DNA of 64,000 nucleotides, from assembly GCF_001427795.1 (NCBI RefSeq), contig NZ_LMHJ01000002.1:1-64000 (forward strand), given 5' to 3'. Below the pieces are notes generated by a model. The model saw only the letters and a program-made list of their open reading frames with translations, searched no databases and was not told the origin of the DNA. Position 1 is the first letter of the stretch; the number at the start of each line of letters is the position of its first letter. This DNA comes from Nocardioides sp. Root682. GTDB lineage: Bacteria > Actinomycetota > Actinomycetes > Propionibacteriales > Nocardioidaceae. A program made the translations under genes and the position numbers. Below are positions 8,668-17,630 of the stretch, piece by piece.

Positions 8668-9645
8668 ATGACGGATCGGTCGGGACACGAGGTGCAGTTC
8701 TTCACCCTGCACGGCAAGAAACGCGCGTTCATCAAGGCGGGGAGCGGCCCCGCGCTGCTGCTCCTGCACGGCCTGGGGTGTGACCACACGACGTGGCTCC
8801 CCGTCGTCGACGAGCTGGCGAAGAAGTACACCGTGATCGCCCCCGACCTGCTGGGGCACGGCGTCTCCGACAAGCCCCGAGCCGACTACACGCTCGGCGG
8901 TTACGCGAACGGCATGCGGGACCTGCTGACCGTGCTCGGCATCGACAAGGTCACCGTCGTCGGCCACAGCTTCGGTGGTGGCGTCGCCATGCAGTTCGGC
9001 TACCAGTTCCCCGAGCGCACCCAGCGGATGATGCTGGTGGCGACCGGCGGGCTGGGGCCGGAGGTCACGCCGCTCATCAAGCTCATCCAGGCACCCGGCT
9101 GGTTCCCGGTGATGGGCGTGCTCACGCTGCCCGGCATCCGGCACCTCGAGACGTTCGCGCTCCGTTCGGCGGCCGCACACGGCGCCGGGCCTGTGCGCAA
9201 GTACACCCGCGACCTCGCCGAGGCGGCCGACATCCTCGAGTCGTGGAAGGACCGGCGCACCCGCTTCGCGATCCGCCACCTGGTGCGCGCGGTGATCGAC
9301 TGGCGCGGCCAGATCGTCACCATGTCGGACCGGGCCTACCTGACCGAGGCCATCCCGATGGCCGTGGTCTGGGGCCGGGACGACCAGGTCATCCCGGTGC
9401 GACACGCCAGCAACGCTGCGGCCCTGGCGCCCGAGATGCGCGTCGAGGTGCTGGCCGACGCCGGCCACTTCCCGCACAAGGACCACCCGGACGAGTTCGC
9501 CCGGATCCTCGACGACTTCATCGCCACGACCGAGCCGGCGACGTACAACCGGGCACGCTTCCGCCGAATGCTGAAGTCAGGCATGTCGAGCCCGGCGACG
9601 GCCCTGGCGACCGTCGAGGTGGACCCGGCCCTCACCACGGCGTGA
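8668..9645 (+). CDS. alpha/beta hydrolase
   Basis: 325 residues from ATG 8668, which has a GAGGGAGG ribosome site directly upstream; a GTG at 8629 would add 13 residues. HGLG (34-37) forms the oxyanion hole, GHSFGGG has nucleophile Ser101, and the acid (GRDDQVIP) and His (DAGHFPHKDHP) follow in the expected order. The ~60 C-terminal residues after the His are an extra tail. Soluble hydrolase of unknown substrate, near the fatty-acid and aceE genes. It is convergent with aceE. Confidence 0.85.
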   Translation: MTDRSGHEVQFFTLHGKKRAFIKAGSGPALLLLHGLGCDHTTWLPVVDELAKKYTVIAPDLLGHGVSDKPRADYTLGGYANGMRDLLTVLGIDKVTVVGHSFGGGVAMQFGYQFPERTQRMMLVATGGLGPEVTPLIKLIQAPGWFPVMGVLTLPGIRHLETFALRSAAAHGAGPVRKYTRDLAEAADILESWKDRRTRFAIRHLVRAVIDWRGQIVTMSDRAYLTEAIPMAVVWGRDDQVIPVRHASNAAALAPEMRVEVLADAGHFPHKDHPDEFARILDDFIATTEPATYNRARFRRMLKSGMSSPATALATVEVDPALTTA

Positions 9646-9661
9646 GGACCGGTCCGGCGAC

Positions 9662-12502
9662 TCAGGCGTCGCCGCCCTCCTGGAGGACGCCGGCGACTGA
9701 CGTCGGGTCGGCGATCCGGTAGCGGTCCAGGGCTTCCTTGACCCGCGCCGGGTCGATCTCTCCGGCGTCGGCCAGCGCAGCGAGCGCCTGCACGACGACC
9801 GACTCGGCGTCGATCTGGAAGAACCGTCGGGCAGCGGGTCGGGTGTCGGCGAAGCCGAAGCCGTCCGCACCGAGCACGCGGTAGTCCTCCGGCACCCAGC
9901 GGGCGATCTGCAGCGGCACCGCGGTCATGTAGTCCGACACCGCGACCACAGGGCCGTGGCCGCTGCCGAGCGCCTCGGTGACGTACGCCGTGCGGTGCGC
10001 CTCCTGCGGGTTGAGGAGGTTCCACTTGTCGGTCGCGACGCCGTCGCGGGCCAGCTCGTTCCACGAGGTGACCGACCAGGTCTCGGACTGGACACCCCAG
10101 TCGTCGGCGAGGATCCGGCGGGCGTCGTCGATCCACGGGAAGCCGACGCCCGACGCGAGCAGGCGGACCCGGGGTCCTTCTGCACCGGCGTCCGGCGCCG
10201 AGACCTGGTACATCCCCTTGAGCAGGGCGGCGACGTCAAGTCCCTCGGGCTCAGCCGGCTGCGGGACCGGCTCGTTGTAGACGGTGACGTAGTAGATGAC
10301 GTCCTCGCCGCGCGGGTGCGCCTCACTGGCGCCGTACATCCGCTCCAGGCCGGCCCGCATGACGTGACCGACCTCGTAGGCGAAGGCCGGGTCGTAGTGG
10401 ACGACAGCGGGGTTCGTCGCGGCCAGCAGCGGCGAGTGACCGTCGGCGTGCTGCAGGCCCTCGCCGGTCAGCGTGGTGCGGCCGGCGGTCGCACCGATCA
10501 GGAAGCCGCGCGCCAGCTGGTCCGCCATCGCCCAGATCGAGTCGCCCGTGCGCTGGAACCCGAACATCGAGTAGAAGATGTAGAACGGGATCATCGGCTC
10601 GCCGTGGGTGGAGTACGACGACCCGGCTGCCGTTGCGGACGCCATCGCGCCGGCCTCGGAGATGCCCTCGTGCAGCATCTGGCCCTGCGGCGACATCTTG
10701 TACTGCAGCAGCATGTTGCGGTCGACGGACTCGTAGGTCTGGCCGTGCGGGTCGTAGACCTTGGCCGACGGGAACATCGCGTCCATGCCGAACGTGCGGT
10801 ACTCGTCGGGCGCGATCGGCACGATCCGCTGACCGATGCCGGGGTCCTTCATCCAGTCCTTGAGCAACCGCACCGCGGCCATCGTGGTGGCGACCTTGTT
10901 CTTGCCGGCGCCCTTCTTGAGCTCGGTGTAGACCGAGTCACCCGGGAGGGTCAGCAGCTTCGAACGGTCCTCGCGCCTCGGCATCGAGCCACCGAGCTGG
11001 CGCCGACGCTCGAGCATGTACTCGATCTCGGGGGAGTCCGCCCCGGGGTGGAAGAACGGTGCGCCACCCGTTGCCTCGTAGGACGTCTCGAGGTCCCGGT
11101 CGCTGATCGGCAGGTAGAGCCGGTCGCGGAACTTCTTGAGGTCGTCCTTGGTGAGCTTCTTCATCTGGTGCGTGGCGTTCTTGCCCTCGAGGGCGTCGAT
11201 CGTCCAGCCCTTCACCGTGTGCGCCAGGATCACCGTCGGCTGGCCGACGTGCTTGGTCGCGGAGTCGAAGGCGGCGTACACCTTGCGGTAGTCGTGGCCA
11301 CCGCGCGGCAGCTTCTCGATCTGCCGGTCGCTCATGTGCTCGACCATCGCGCGCAGCCGCGGGTCCGGGCCGAAGAAGTGCTCGCGGTTGTAGGCGCCGC
11401 TCTCGACCGAGAAGGTCTGGAAGGCGCCGTCGGGCGTGGAGTTCATCTTGTTGACCAGGACGCCGTCGACGTCGCGGGCCAGCAGTGCGTCCCACTCGCG
11501 GCCCCAGACGACCTTGATGACGTTCCAGCCGGCGCCGCGGAAGTTGGCCTCGAGCTCCTGGATGATCTTGCCGTTGCCGGTGACCGGGCCGTCGAGCTGC
11601 TGCAGGTTGCAGTTGATGACCCACGTGAGGTTGTCGAGCTCCTCGCGTGCCGCGATCCGGATCGCACCCAGCGACTCGGGCTCGGCCATCTCGCCGTCAC
11701 CGAGGAACGCCCACACGTGCTGGTCGCTGGTGTCGCGGATGCCGCGGTTCTGGAGGTAGCGGTTGAAGCGGGCCTGGTAGATGGAGTTGATCCCGGTCAG
11801 GCCCATGGACACGGTCGGGAACTCCCAGAAGTCCGACATCAGCCGCGGGTGCGGGTACGACGGCAGGCCGGCGCCGGCGCCGTGCTGCACCTCCTGGCGG
11901 AACCGGTACAGCTGCTCCTCGGACAACCGGCCCTCGAGGAACGCGCGGGCGTAGATGCCGGGGGAGGCGTGGCCCTGGATGAAGAGCTGGTCGCCGCCAC
12001 CTGCGCCCTTGACCGCCGGGGCGTCCTTGCCGCGGAAGAAGTGGTTGAAACCGACTTCGTAGAGGCTGGCGCTCGACTGGTAGGTCGCGATGTGGCCGCC
12101 GACCTCGAGACCCTTGCGGTTGGCGCTGGACACCATCACCGCGGCGTTCCAGCGGATGAACGCCCGGATCCGGCGCTCGGCGTCCTCGTCGCCCGGGAAC
12201 CACGGCTCCCGCTCCGGCGGGATGGAGTTGATGTAGTCGGTGCTCCGCAGGGCCGGCACCCCGACCTGTGCTTCACGGGCTCGTTCCAGCAGGCGCAGCA
12301 TGACGTAGCGGGCGCGCTCGCGGCCGCGTTCGTCGATCAGCGCGTTGAACGACTCGATCCAGTCCTGGGTCTCGTCCGGATCGATGTCGGGCAGCTGGGT
12401 CGGCAGGCCCTCGTGGATGACGGTGGGTGACGTGACCACGCGGTCGGCGGGGGTGGTGCCGGACGGCGTGGCATCGGGGGTGTCGGAGGTCACGGACCCC
12501 AT
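9662..12502 (-). CDS. aceE: pyruvate dehydrogenase E1 component, homodimeric type
   Basis: 946 residues, close to the usual ~900-930 for AceE of actinobacteria and enterobacteria. It decarboxylates pyruvate with thiamine diphosphate and passes the acetyl group to E2. The ThDP motif starts with GDG (268-270) and ends with NCN (297-299). Start chosen at ATG 12502 ([10 protein letters not shown]). The upstream open frame is non-homologous extension, and the divergent DUF3052 gene begins 170 bases away. E2 and E3 genes are not in the window. In mycobacteria aceE also neighbours the PucR/fabD genes. Confidence 0.95.
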   Translation of the reverse strand: MGSVTSDTPDATPSGTTPADRVVTSPTVIHEGLPTQLPDIDPDETQDWIESFNALIDERGRERARYVMLRLLERAREAQVGVPALRSTDYINSIPPEREPWFPGDEDAERRIRAFIRWNAAVMVSSANRKGLEVGGHIATYQSSASLYEVGFNHFFRGKDAPAVKGAGGGDQLFIQGHASPGIYARAFLEGRLSEEQLYRFRQEVQHGAGAGLPSYPHPRLMSDFWEFPTVSMGLTGINSIYQARFNRYLQNRGIRDTSDQHVWAFLGDGEMAEPESLGAIRIAAREELDNLTWVINCNLQQLDGPVTGNGKIIQELEANFRGAGWNVIKVVWGREWDALLARDVDGVLVNKMNSTPDGAFQTFSVESGAYNREHFFGPDPRLRAMVEHMSDRQIEKLPRGGHDYRKVYAAFDSATKHVGQPTVILAHTVKGWTIDALEGKNATHQMKKLTKDDLKKFRDRLYLPISDRDLETSYEATGGAPFFHPGADSPEIEYMLERRRQLGGSMPRREDRSKLLTLPGDSVYTELKKGAGKNKVATTMAAVRLLKDWMKDPGIGQRIVPIAPDEYRTFGMDAMFPSAKVYDPHGQTYESVDRNMLLQYKMSPQGQMLHEGISEAGAMASATAAGSSYSTHGEPMIPFYIFYSMFGFQRTGDSIWAMADQLARGFLIGATAGRTTLTGEGLQHADGHSPLLAATNPAVVHYDPAFAYEVGHVMRAGLERMYGASEAHPRGEDVIYYVTVYNEPVPQPAEPEGLDVAALLKGMYQVSAPDAGAEGPRVRLLASGVGFPWIDDARRILADDWGVQSETWSVTSWNELARDGVATDKWNLLNPQEAHRTAYVTEALGSGHGPVVAVSDYMTAVPLQIARWVPEDYRVLGADGFGFADTRPAARRFFQIDAESVVVQALAALADAGEIDPARVKEALDRYRIADPTSVAGVLQEGGDA

Positions 12503-12530
12503 CGTGGCACCTATCAGGTGACCAGAAAAT

Positions 12531-12544
12531 CTACTCGGGAGTAG
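12531..12544. promoter_or_regulatory. short dyad in the aceE upstream region
   Basis: CTACTC-GG-GAGTAG is a perfect 6-bp inverted repeat, 29 bases upstream of aceE in the divergent aceE/DUF3052 gap. It could be an operator for aceE; no regulator can be named. Confidence 0.3.
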
Positions 12545-12673
12545 TGGGTCTTTGAGTCCGTTCCGTGGCGCAGGGTTGCGCCGCAGTGCCTGACTCCGCT
12601 GGACTGTTCCCCAACCCGCGCGATGCGGGCCTTCGTCGTACCCCTTGAACTGCCCCAACCTGGAGGACTCACC

Positions 12674-13102
12674 GTGACTTCGACCGCCGCCGGCGGCACC
12701 ACCCCGACCGGACCCGCAGAGCGCATGGGTCTCAGTCCGGGGATGGTGGTTCAGGAACTTGGCTGGGACAACGACACCGACGACGCGCTGCGTCTGGCGC
12801 TCGAGGACGCCATCGACGGCGACCTCGTGGACGGGGACTACGGCAACGTGGTCGACGCCGTCCTGCTGTGGTGGCGCAGCGACGACGGTGACCTCGTCGA
12901 CGGTCTCGTCGACTCGTTGACCGATCTCGTCGGCGGCGGCGTGATCTGGCTGCTGACCCCGAAGATCGGGAGGCCGGGTGCTGTCGATGCCGCCGACATC
13001 GCCGAGGCTGCTCCGATCGCGGGGCTGTCGCAGACGTCGGCCGCGACCGTCAGCAAGGACTGGGGCGCGACCCGCCTCGTCGCACCCAAGACGATCGCCT
13101 GA
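12674..13102 (+). CDS. DUF3052 family protein
   Basis: 142 residues, matching the actinobacterial DUF3052 family ([20 protein letters not shown] near the start, WLLTPK in the middle, [12 protein letters not shown] at the end). Start is GTG 12674 with GGAGG seven bases upstream. The family lies next to aceE and an AhpE-type peroxiredoxin in many actinobacteria; its function is not known to me. Here an acyl-CoA ligase gene sits between it and the peroxiredoxin gene. Confidence 0.85.
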   Translation: MTSTAAGGTTPTGPAERMGLSPGMVVQELGWDNDTDDALRLALEDAIDGDLVDGDYGNVVDAVLLWWRSDDGDLVDGLVDSLTDLVGGGVIWLLTPKIGRPGAVDAADIAEAAPIAGLSQTSAATVSKDWGATRLVAPKTIA

Positions 13103-13112
13103 CAATAGGTAC

Positions 13113-14744
13113 ATGCAGAAGCTCACGACGCGCATCAAGGGAGCCCGCACCAGCCTGAAGATCCTCACGGACTCAGGCATCGTCCGGCCCTACTCGCCGG
13201 TGGTCCTCGCCGGCATGGTCAACGCCCTGCGTCAGTGGAGCACCACGCCGGCGGGTGGGTTCAAGACCATCGCGCTGCGCCGACCGCACGACACCGCGAT
13301 CATCGACGAGCGCGGCGCGCTGACCTGGTCGGAGGTGCAGACCCGCACCAACGCACTGGCCTACGGCCTGCAGGCGCGCGGTGTGAAGTCGGGCGACGGC
13401 GTGGCCGTCATGTGTCGCAACCACCGTGGATTCATCGAGGCCTCGATCGCCGTCAGCAAGCTCGGCGCCGACGTGCTCTACCTCAACACCGCCTTCGCCG
13501 GGCCGCAGCTGGCCGACGTGCTCGCTCGCGAGAAGCCGCGGGTCGTCATCCACGACGAGGAGTTCACCGCGCTGCTGGCCGGCGCCGACATCGAGGAGAG
13601 CGTCCTCGGCTGGATCGACGGCGAGCCCGGCGAGAACAGCCTCGAGGGCATGATCGCTGCGTCGACCGCCGCAGGGAGGACCGGCGACCTGACCCCGTCG
13701 GGCCGCAACGGGCGCACCATCATCCTGACCTCGGGCACGACCGGAACCCCCAAGGGTGCCCCGCGTCCGCAGGGCGGCATCCCGGCCGCCGTCTCGATCC
13801 TGTCGCGGATGCCGCTGCGCAGCGGCTGGAAGTGCCACGTCGCCGCTCCGCTGTTCCACACCTGGGGATTCGCGCACTACCAGCTCGCGATGATGCTCGG
13901 CACCACGCTCGTGCTGACCCGCAAGTTCGACCCCGAGTCCGCTCTCAAGGTCCTGCACGACGAGGACTGCGACTCCTTCGCAGTGATCCCCGTGATGCTG
14001 CAGCGGATCCTCGCGCTGCCCGAGGCCACCCTGGACCAGTACCCGCTCCCGAACCTCAAGGCCGTGGCCTCGTCGGGGTCTGCCCTGCCCGGCGACCTGC
14101 CGACGGAGTGGATGGACCGGTACGGCGACAACCTGTACTCCATCTACGGATCGACCGAGATCGCGTGGGCCTCGATCGCCTCGCCCCAGGACCTGCGCGA
14201 GGCGCCGGGTTGTGCGGGTCGGCTTCCGCACGCCACCGTCGTCCGGATCCTCGACGGCGACGGCAACGAGGTCCCCACCGGTCAGTCCGGGCGGATCTTC
14301 GTCGGCAACGACCTGCAGATCGAGGGCTACACCGGTGGTGGCGGCAAGGAGATCATCGGCGGACTGATGTCCTCCGGCGACGTCGGCCGGTTCGACGCCG
14401 AGGGTCGCCTCTACGTCGAGGGCCGTGACGACGAGATGATCGTCTCCGGCGGCGAGAACGTCTTCCCCAAGGAGGTCGAGGACTGCCTGGCCGGTCACGA
14501 CCGGGTGGCCGAGGTCGCAGCGATCGGCGTCGAGGACCCCGAGTTCGGCAAGCGCCTGCGCGCCTTCGTGGTCCGGGTGCCGGGCACCGAACCGGTCACC
14601 GAGTCCGAGCTCAAGGACCTGGTGAAGGCCAACCTCGCCCGCTACAAGGTGCCCCGCGAGATCGTCTTCCTCGACGAGCTGCCCCGCAACGCCACCGGCA
14701 AGGTGCTGAAGCGCGAGCTGGCCGCTCACGAGTCGCAGGAGTGA
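13113..14744 (+). CDS. AMP-binding acyl-CoA synthetase (FadD-like)
   Basis: 543 residues of the ANL adenylate-forming superfamily; it likely activates a fatty acid to acyl-CoA with ATP. The P-loop [10 protein letters not shown] is at about 206-215, [10 protein letters not shown] is motif A5, and SGDVG...[17 protein letters not shown] covers the hinge. The C-terminal catalytic lysine motif is [15 protein letters not shown] 13113 lies 10 bases after the DUF3052 stop and has little ribosome site, suggesting coupling to the upstream gene. Its stop overlaps the next start in GTGA. Chain-length preference unknown. Confidence 0.85.
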   Translation: MQKLTTRIKGARTSLKILTDSGIVRPYSPVVLAGMVNALRQWSTTPAGGFKTIALRRPHDTAIIDERGALTWSEVQTRTNALAYGLQARGVKSGDGVAVMCRNHRGFIEASIAVSKLGADVLYLNTAFAGPQLADVLAREKPRVVIHDEEFTALLAGADIEESVLGWIDGEPGENSLEGMIAASTAAGRTGDLTPSGRNGRTIILTSGTTGTPKGAPRPQGGIPAAVSILSRMPLRSGWKCHVAAPLFHTWGFAHYQLAMMLGTTLVLTRKFDPESALKVLHDEDCDSFAVIPVMLQRILALPEATLDQYPLPNLKAVASSGSALPGDLPTEWMDRYGDNLYSIYGSTEIAWASIASPQDLREAPGCAGRLPHATVVRILDGDGNEVPTGQSGRIFVGNDLQIEGYTGGGGKEIIGGLMSSGDVGRFDAEGRLYVEGRDDEMIVSGGENVFPKEVEDCLAGHDRVAEVAAIGVEDPEFGKRLRAFVVRVPGTEPVTESELKDLVKANLARYKVPREIVFLDELPRNATGKVLKRELAAHESQE

Positions 14745-15244
14745 GGCCCGCGGCCGACGGGGCTCCCAGCGCTGCGGAGGGCATTGCGCTCGGTGGTCTC
14801 GCCCCCGACTTCACCCTGCGCGACCAGTTCGGCCAGGACATCTCCCTGGCGTCGTACCGCGGGAAGAAGGCGGTGGCGCTGGTCTTCTACCCGTACGCCT
14901 TCAGCGGGGTGTGCACGGGGGAGATGGGTGGCATCCGGGCACGCCTGGACGAGTTCTTGACCTTCGACACCGAGATCCTCGCGATCTCCTGTGACCCGGT
15001 CTACGCGCTGCGTGCCTTCAGCGACGCCGACGGCCTGAACTTCGGCCTGTTGAGCGACTTCTGGCCGCACGGCGAGGTCGCCCGCGCCTACAACGTCCTC
15101 GACGAGGCGTCCGGCTGCCCGCAGCGGTCGACGTACGTCGTCGACCTCGACGGGCGCCTCACCTGGGCCGTCCATCACCGCAAGCCGGACGCCCGCAACC
15201 TCGACGAACTGCTCGTCGCGCTGCGCAGCGCGGCCGGCGAGTAG
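14741..15244 (+). CDS. AhpE-like peroxiredoxin
   Basis: 167 residues of the thioredoxin-fold peroxiredoxin family, which reduces hydroperoxides in the cytoplasm. The peroxidatic Cys58 is in FSGVCTGE; further cysteines lie at 84 and 126, the latter in a loop (EASGCPQRS) where a resolving cysteine is conceivable. The GTG start overlaps the stop of the acyl-CoA ligase (GTGA), so the two are translationally coupled. The family is commonly found beside the DUF3052 gene. Confidence 0.87.
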   Translation: MRPAADGAPSAAEGIALGGLAPDFTLRDQFGQDISLASYRGKKAVALVFYPYAFSGVCTGEMGGIRARLDEFLTFDTEILAISCDPVYALRAFSDADGLNFGLLSDFWPHGEVARAYNVLDEASGCPQRSTYVVDLDGRLTWAVHHRKPDARNLDELLVALRSAAGE

Positions 15245-15344
15245 ACCATCCGGACGGTTCACGTAGTCATTTCGGATCATTTTCAACGAAATCCGCCGAG
15301 ATGTGTTGGAAGACCCCGGATCGACGGTTAGAGTTCATCTTGTT

Positions 15345-15387
15345 GAACCGCTGGAGACCCGAGACTCCGGCGGTTCAGCTCATTTTT
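15345..15387 (+). terminator. possible intrinsic terminator of the ligase-peroxiredoxin unit
   Basis: GAACCGCTGGAG pairs with CTCCGGCGGTTC (12 bp, one G-U) around an 8-base loop. A run of five T follows six bases after the stem. It is about 100 bases after the peroxiredoxin stop. Confidence 0.5.
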
Positions 15388-15493
15388 GGGCTGAGCGTGT
15401 CTCCGGCGTAGATCCGGGCGAGCAAGCTCGCCGTCGACGCCTCCCGACACGCTGCCAGCCGCGCGGTTGTCGTTCGTAGAGCCTCAGTTGGTC

Positions 15494-15565
15494 TGGCGGC
15501 AAGACTTCCCGTGGCCTGGCGGCAAGACTCGAGTGGTCTGGCGACAAGACTTTGGCGACAAGACT
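15494..15565. repeat. four copies of TGGCG(G/A)CAAGACT
   Basis: Direct repeats of a 13-bp unit at 15494, 15517, 15539 and 15553, with start-to-start spacings of 23, 22 and 14 bases. The first three are preceded by G(T/C)C or GTC. They lie just past the 3' end of the minus-strand hydrolase gene. Function unknown. Confidence 0.6.
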
Positions 15566-15577
15566 TGGGCCGGTCGG

Positions 15578-16258
15578 TCACGCGGTGCAGTCGGCGAGGA
15601 TCCTTGCCAGCTCGGTGGGCCTGGTGAACATCGGCCAGTGGCCGGAGTCGATGTCGGCGTAGTCCAGGCGGCTGACCTTCGCGAGCTCGGGGATGTCGCC
15701 GGCGTCGAGCCACTCCTTCGCCTCGGCGGGCGAGAACTCGGGGCAGACCAGGGTCACGGGGACGTCGTGGCGGCGCTCGTCGGTGAGGCTGACGATGCCC
15801 TGGGTGACGGCCGCCGGCACCGCGACCGCGCTCGCCGCCACCGTCGCCTTCAGCTCCTCGGACATGTCGTCGGAGTCGGGGCCCGCGAACGGCTCCCAGC
15901 CCGGGAAGGGCACGACGCCGTCGACGGGCTCGAAGTGGCCGAAGTACTTGTCGCCGTCGGAGTTGGGCATGCCACCGATCAGTGCGACGTGAGCGACGTT
16001 CTCCGGTCGCGCGTCGGCCGCGGCCCACGCGAGCGAGCACGCGGCCGAGTGGCCGACCACCAGTGCCGGGCCGTCAGCAGCGTCGACCGCGGCGACGACG
16101 GCGGCCACCTGGTCGTCGTACGTCGCCTCGGTGTTGCCGTCGCCCTGCCCCGGCAGGGTCAGTGCGATCGGGCGGTGGCCCAGCTGTTCCAGCTCGGGGA
16201 CGACGGCGTCCCAGGCCGATCCGTCGAGCCACATGCCGGCGATGAGCACGATGTCCAT
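15578..16258 (-). CDS. alpha/beta hydrolase
   Basis: 226 residues. It starts MDIVLIAGMWLDG, typical of small salicylate-esterase-like hydrolases. The nucleophile elbow VVGHSAACS has Ser71, and the C-terminal DIDSGHWPMF holds the probable catalytic His. ATG 16258 is set by a good ribosome site (GAAGGAGACCTGAC) upstream; the much longer open frame running through the tRNA is spurious. Single gene; substrate unknown. Confidence 0.85.
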   Translation of the reverse strand: MDIVLIAGMWLDGSAWDAVVPELEQLGHRPIALTLPGQGDGNTEATYDDQVAAVVAAVDAADGPALVVGHSAACSLAWAAADARPENVAHVALIGGMPNSDGDKYFGHFEPVDGVVPFPGWEPFAGPDSDDMSEELKATVAASAVAVPAAVTQGIVSLTDERRHDVPVTLVCPEFSPAEAKEWLDAGDIPELAKVSRLDYADIDSGHWPMFTRPTELARILADCTA

Positions 16259-16372
16259 GTCAGGTCTCCTTCTCCGAGGTCGGTTCGATGCCACCCTAGG
16301 AACGAGCGCCGACACCCACGGTCGCCGTTTCGGGGGTGAGGGGGCGCCTTCGCTAGGCTGAGGCGGTTTCTG

Positions 16373-16444
16373 GGGCGTATAGCTCAGCGGTAGAGCGTCC
16401 GCCTTACACGCGGATGGTCGGGGGTTCGATCCCCTCTGCGCCCA
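16373..16444 (+). tRNA. tRNA-Val (anticodon UAC)
   Basis: 72 nt without an encoded CCA. Acceptor arms GGGCGTA and TGCGCCC pair with one G-U. The D-arm (AGCTCAGCGGTAGAGC) and T-arm (GGGGGTTCGATCCCC) are standard. The anticodon stem is TCCGC / GCGGA with loop CTTACAC, so the anticodon is TAC, reading GUA valine codons. Confidence 0.95.
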
Positions 16445-16461
16445 CTTCCTGCGCACCCGCG

Positions 16462-16710
16462 TCAGTCGGTGATGCGCAGGCCTGCCAGGCGGTGGCCCTT
16501 GCAGGCGTGGCCCAGCGCCACGAACCAGCCGATGACGGTCCAGCCGAAGGCGAAGTTGATCAGGCCGATCGTGTCGGCGTTCGCCTTGCCTCGAGTGGTG
16601 GCGACGGCCCACGGGAACAGGTAGCCGCAGGTGCAGAAGGTGGCGAACCAGGTCAGCAGGATTCGCCTGAAGCGGCGGCGCCGGTGGTCGCTGACCAGTT
16701 CGAGGTACAT
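16462..16710 (-). CDS. superinfection-immunity-family membrane protein
   Basis: 82 residues with two hydrophobic segments (about 20-36 and 48-66) and the CGYLFPWAVATTRGKAN...LINFAFGWTVIGWFVAL pattern. This pattern is seen in the Imm_superinfect family, named after the phage T4 superinfection immunity protein. ATG 16710 is the only good start, although no clear ribosome site precedes it; the open frame continues upstream. It is convergent with tRNA-Val and divergent from the LPXTG protein. Real function in a bacterial genome is unknown; many bacteria carry such proteins without a prophage. Confidence 0.6.
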   Translation of the reverse strand: MYLELVSDHRRRRFRRILLTWFATFCTCGYLFPWAVATTRGKANADTIGLINFAFGWTVIGWFVALGHACKGHRLAGLRITD

Positions 16711-16951
16711 GGCGGCACGGTATTGCAGAACGAGCCCGACCGGTGTGAATGACGCGTTCTCGGGTACTGACGGCGCGGTGGTTGTTCCCGCCGACTCGGC
16801 GGAGGGGCCAACCGGAAGAGGGAGTGCCAGCGGAGCCTCGCACGACAGGTGCGAGGACCCCCGCGGGCGCTCCGTTTCTGGTTTTGCGGAACCAGAGCCT
16901 GACCAGTCACCAAGGGCGCGGGTCGCCACCCGCGCAGCATGGGGGTTCACA

Positions 16952-17566
16952 GTGTCCAGCCCATCCCTCCGAGGACGAACGTCCTCGTCGCGTGCGACGG
17001 CAATTCTCCGTCGCCTTGCTCTCGTCGTGCCGGGCCTCGTCCTGGCCGCCACCGTCGTCGCCGTACCGGCCCAGGCGGGTGCGGAAGCTCCTCCTGGCAG
17101 TGCGCCCGTTGCAGCAGCGGCCAAGGGTCAGAAGGTGGTCGTGTGCAAGTACGTCCGCAAGCCCAATGCAGCCGAAGTGTTCTCGCACATCGTCGTGGTC
17201 AGCGAGAACGCCCTGGAGGGCAAGGGCTTCGCCGGGGCATTCCCGTTCGCGTTCTCCGACGCTCACTTCAAGTCGGTGGCGGTCCGCTATGCCACCAAGG
17301 GCGAGCAGGCGCACCAGATCAGCAGGTCCGTCTGCCCTGCCGACGTACCCCCGGGCGAGGAACCACCCGGTGAGCAGCCGCCGGGACAGGTCGGCGGTAT
17401 CTCCGAGGAGCAGCCTCCGGCGGGCGCACGTGGCGCCGACGAGGCCCTGCCCAGAACTGGACCCCCTGCGCACCTCCTGCTCCTGGCCGCGCTGGGCGGG
17501 CTCTGCAGCCTTGCCGGTGCCTGGCTGGTCGCGGGGCCCCGCCGAGGCGGTCGCCCCTCGAAGTGA
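16952..17566 (+). CDS. LPXTG cell-wall-anchored protein
   Basis: 204 residues. A basic N-terminus and hydrophobic core (about 20-40, ending VPAQAGAEA) form a signal peptide. The C-terminus is a full sorting signal: LPRTG at 166-170, a hydrophobic stretch at about 174-195, then GPRRGGRPSK. Two cysteines (65 and 128) flank a ~65-residue extracellular domain, followed by a Pro/Gly/Glu-rich stalk (131-158). It is expected to be linked to the wall by a sortase, which is not in this window. GTG 16952 has GGGGG about seven bases upstream. Confidence 0.75.
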   Translation: MSSPSLRGRTSSSRATAILRRLALVVPGLVLAATVVAVPAQAGAEAPPGSAPVAAAAKGQKVVVCKYVRKPNAAEVFSHIVVVSENALEGKGFAGAFPFAFSDAHFKSVAVRYATKGEQAHQISRSVCPADVPPGEEPPGEQPPGQVGGISEEQPPAGARGADEALPRTGPPAHLLLLAALGGLCSLAGAWLVAGPRRGGRPSK

Positions 17567-17630
17567 GACGGGGACACGGGCGCTCTCCTAAGGTGGTCGT
17601 CATCACGTCCCGGCACCTCTGGAGGCACCC

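Larger units (their letters stand above)
15245..15577. other. 333-bp non-coding region with terminator and short repeats
   Basis: There is no credible gene here. The region is less GC-rich at its start, holds a hairpin with a T-run near 15345-15387, and ends in four copies of a 13-bp motif (15494-15565). Open frames through it are shadows. It separates the peroxiredoxin gene from a hydrolase read on the other strand. Confidence 0.6.

Noticed and set aside
9956..12430. 824-codon plus-strand frame opposite aceE
   Set aside because: Antisense to a strongly conserved enzyme; translation is Asp/Arg/Val-rich and resembles no family.
12623..12673. Longer N-terminus for the DUF3052 protein
   Set aside because: The ribosome site GGAGG at 12662-12666 fits the GTG at 12674, and the extra 17 residues do not look like part of the family.
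15494..15565. Possible CRISPR array
   Set aside because: Units of 13 bp with 1-10 base gaps are far too short.
16373..17566. Integrated element at tRNA-Val
   Set aside because: No integrase, phage structural gene or second tRNA 3'-end copy is visible; kept only as a low-level finding.
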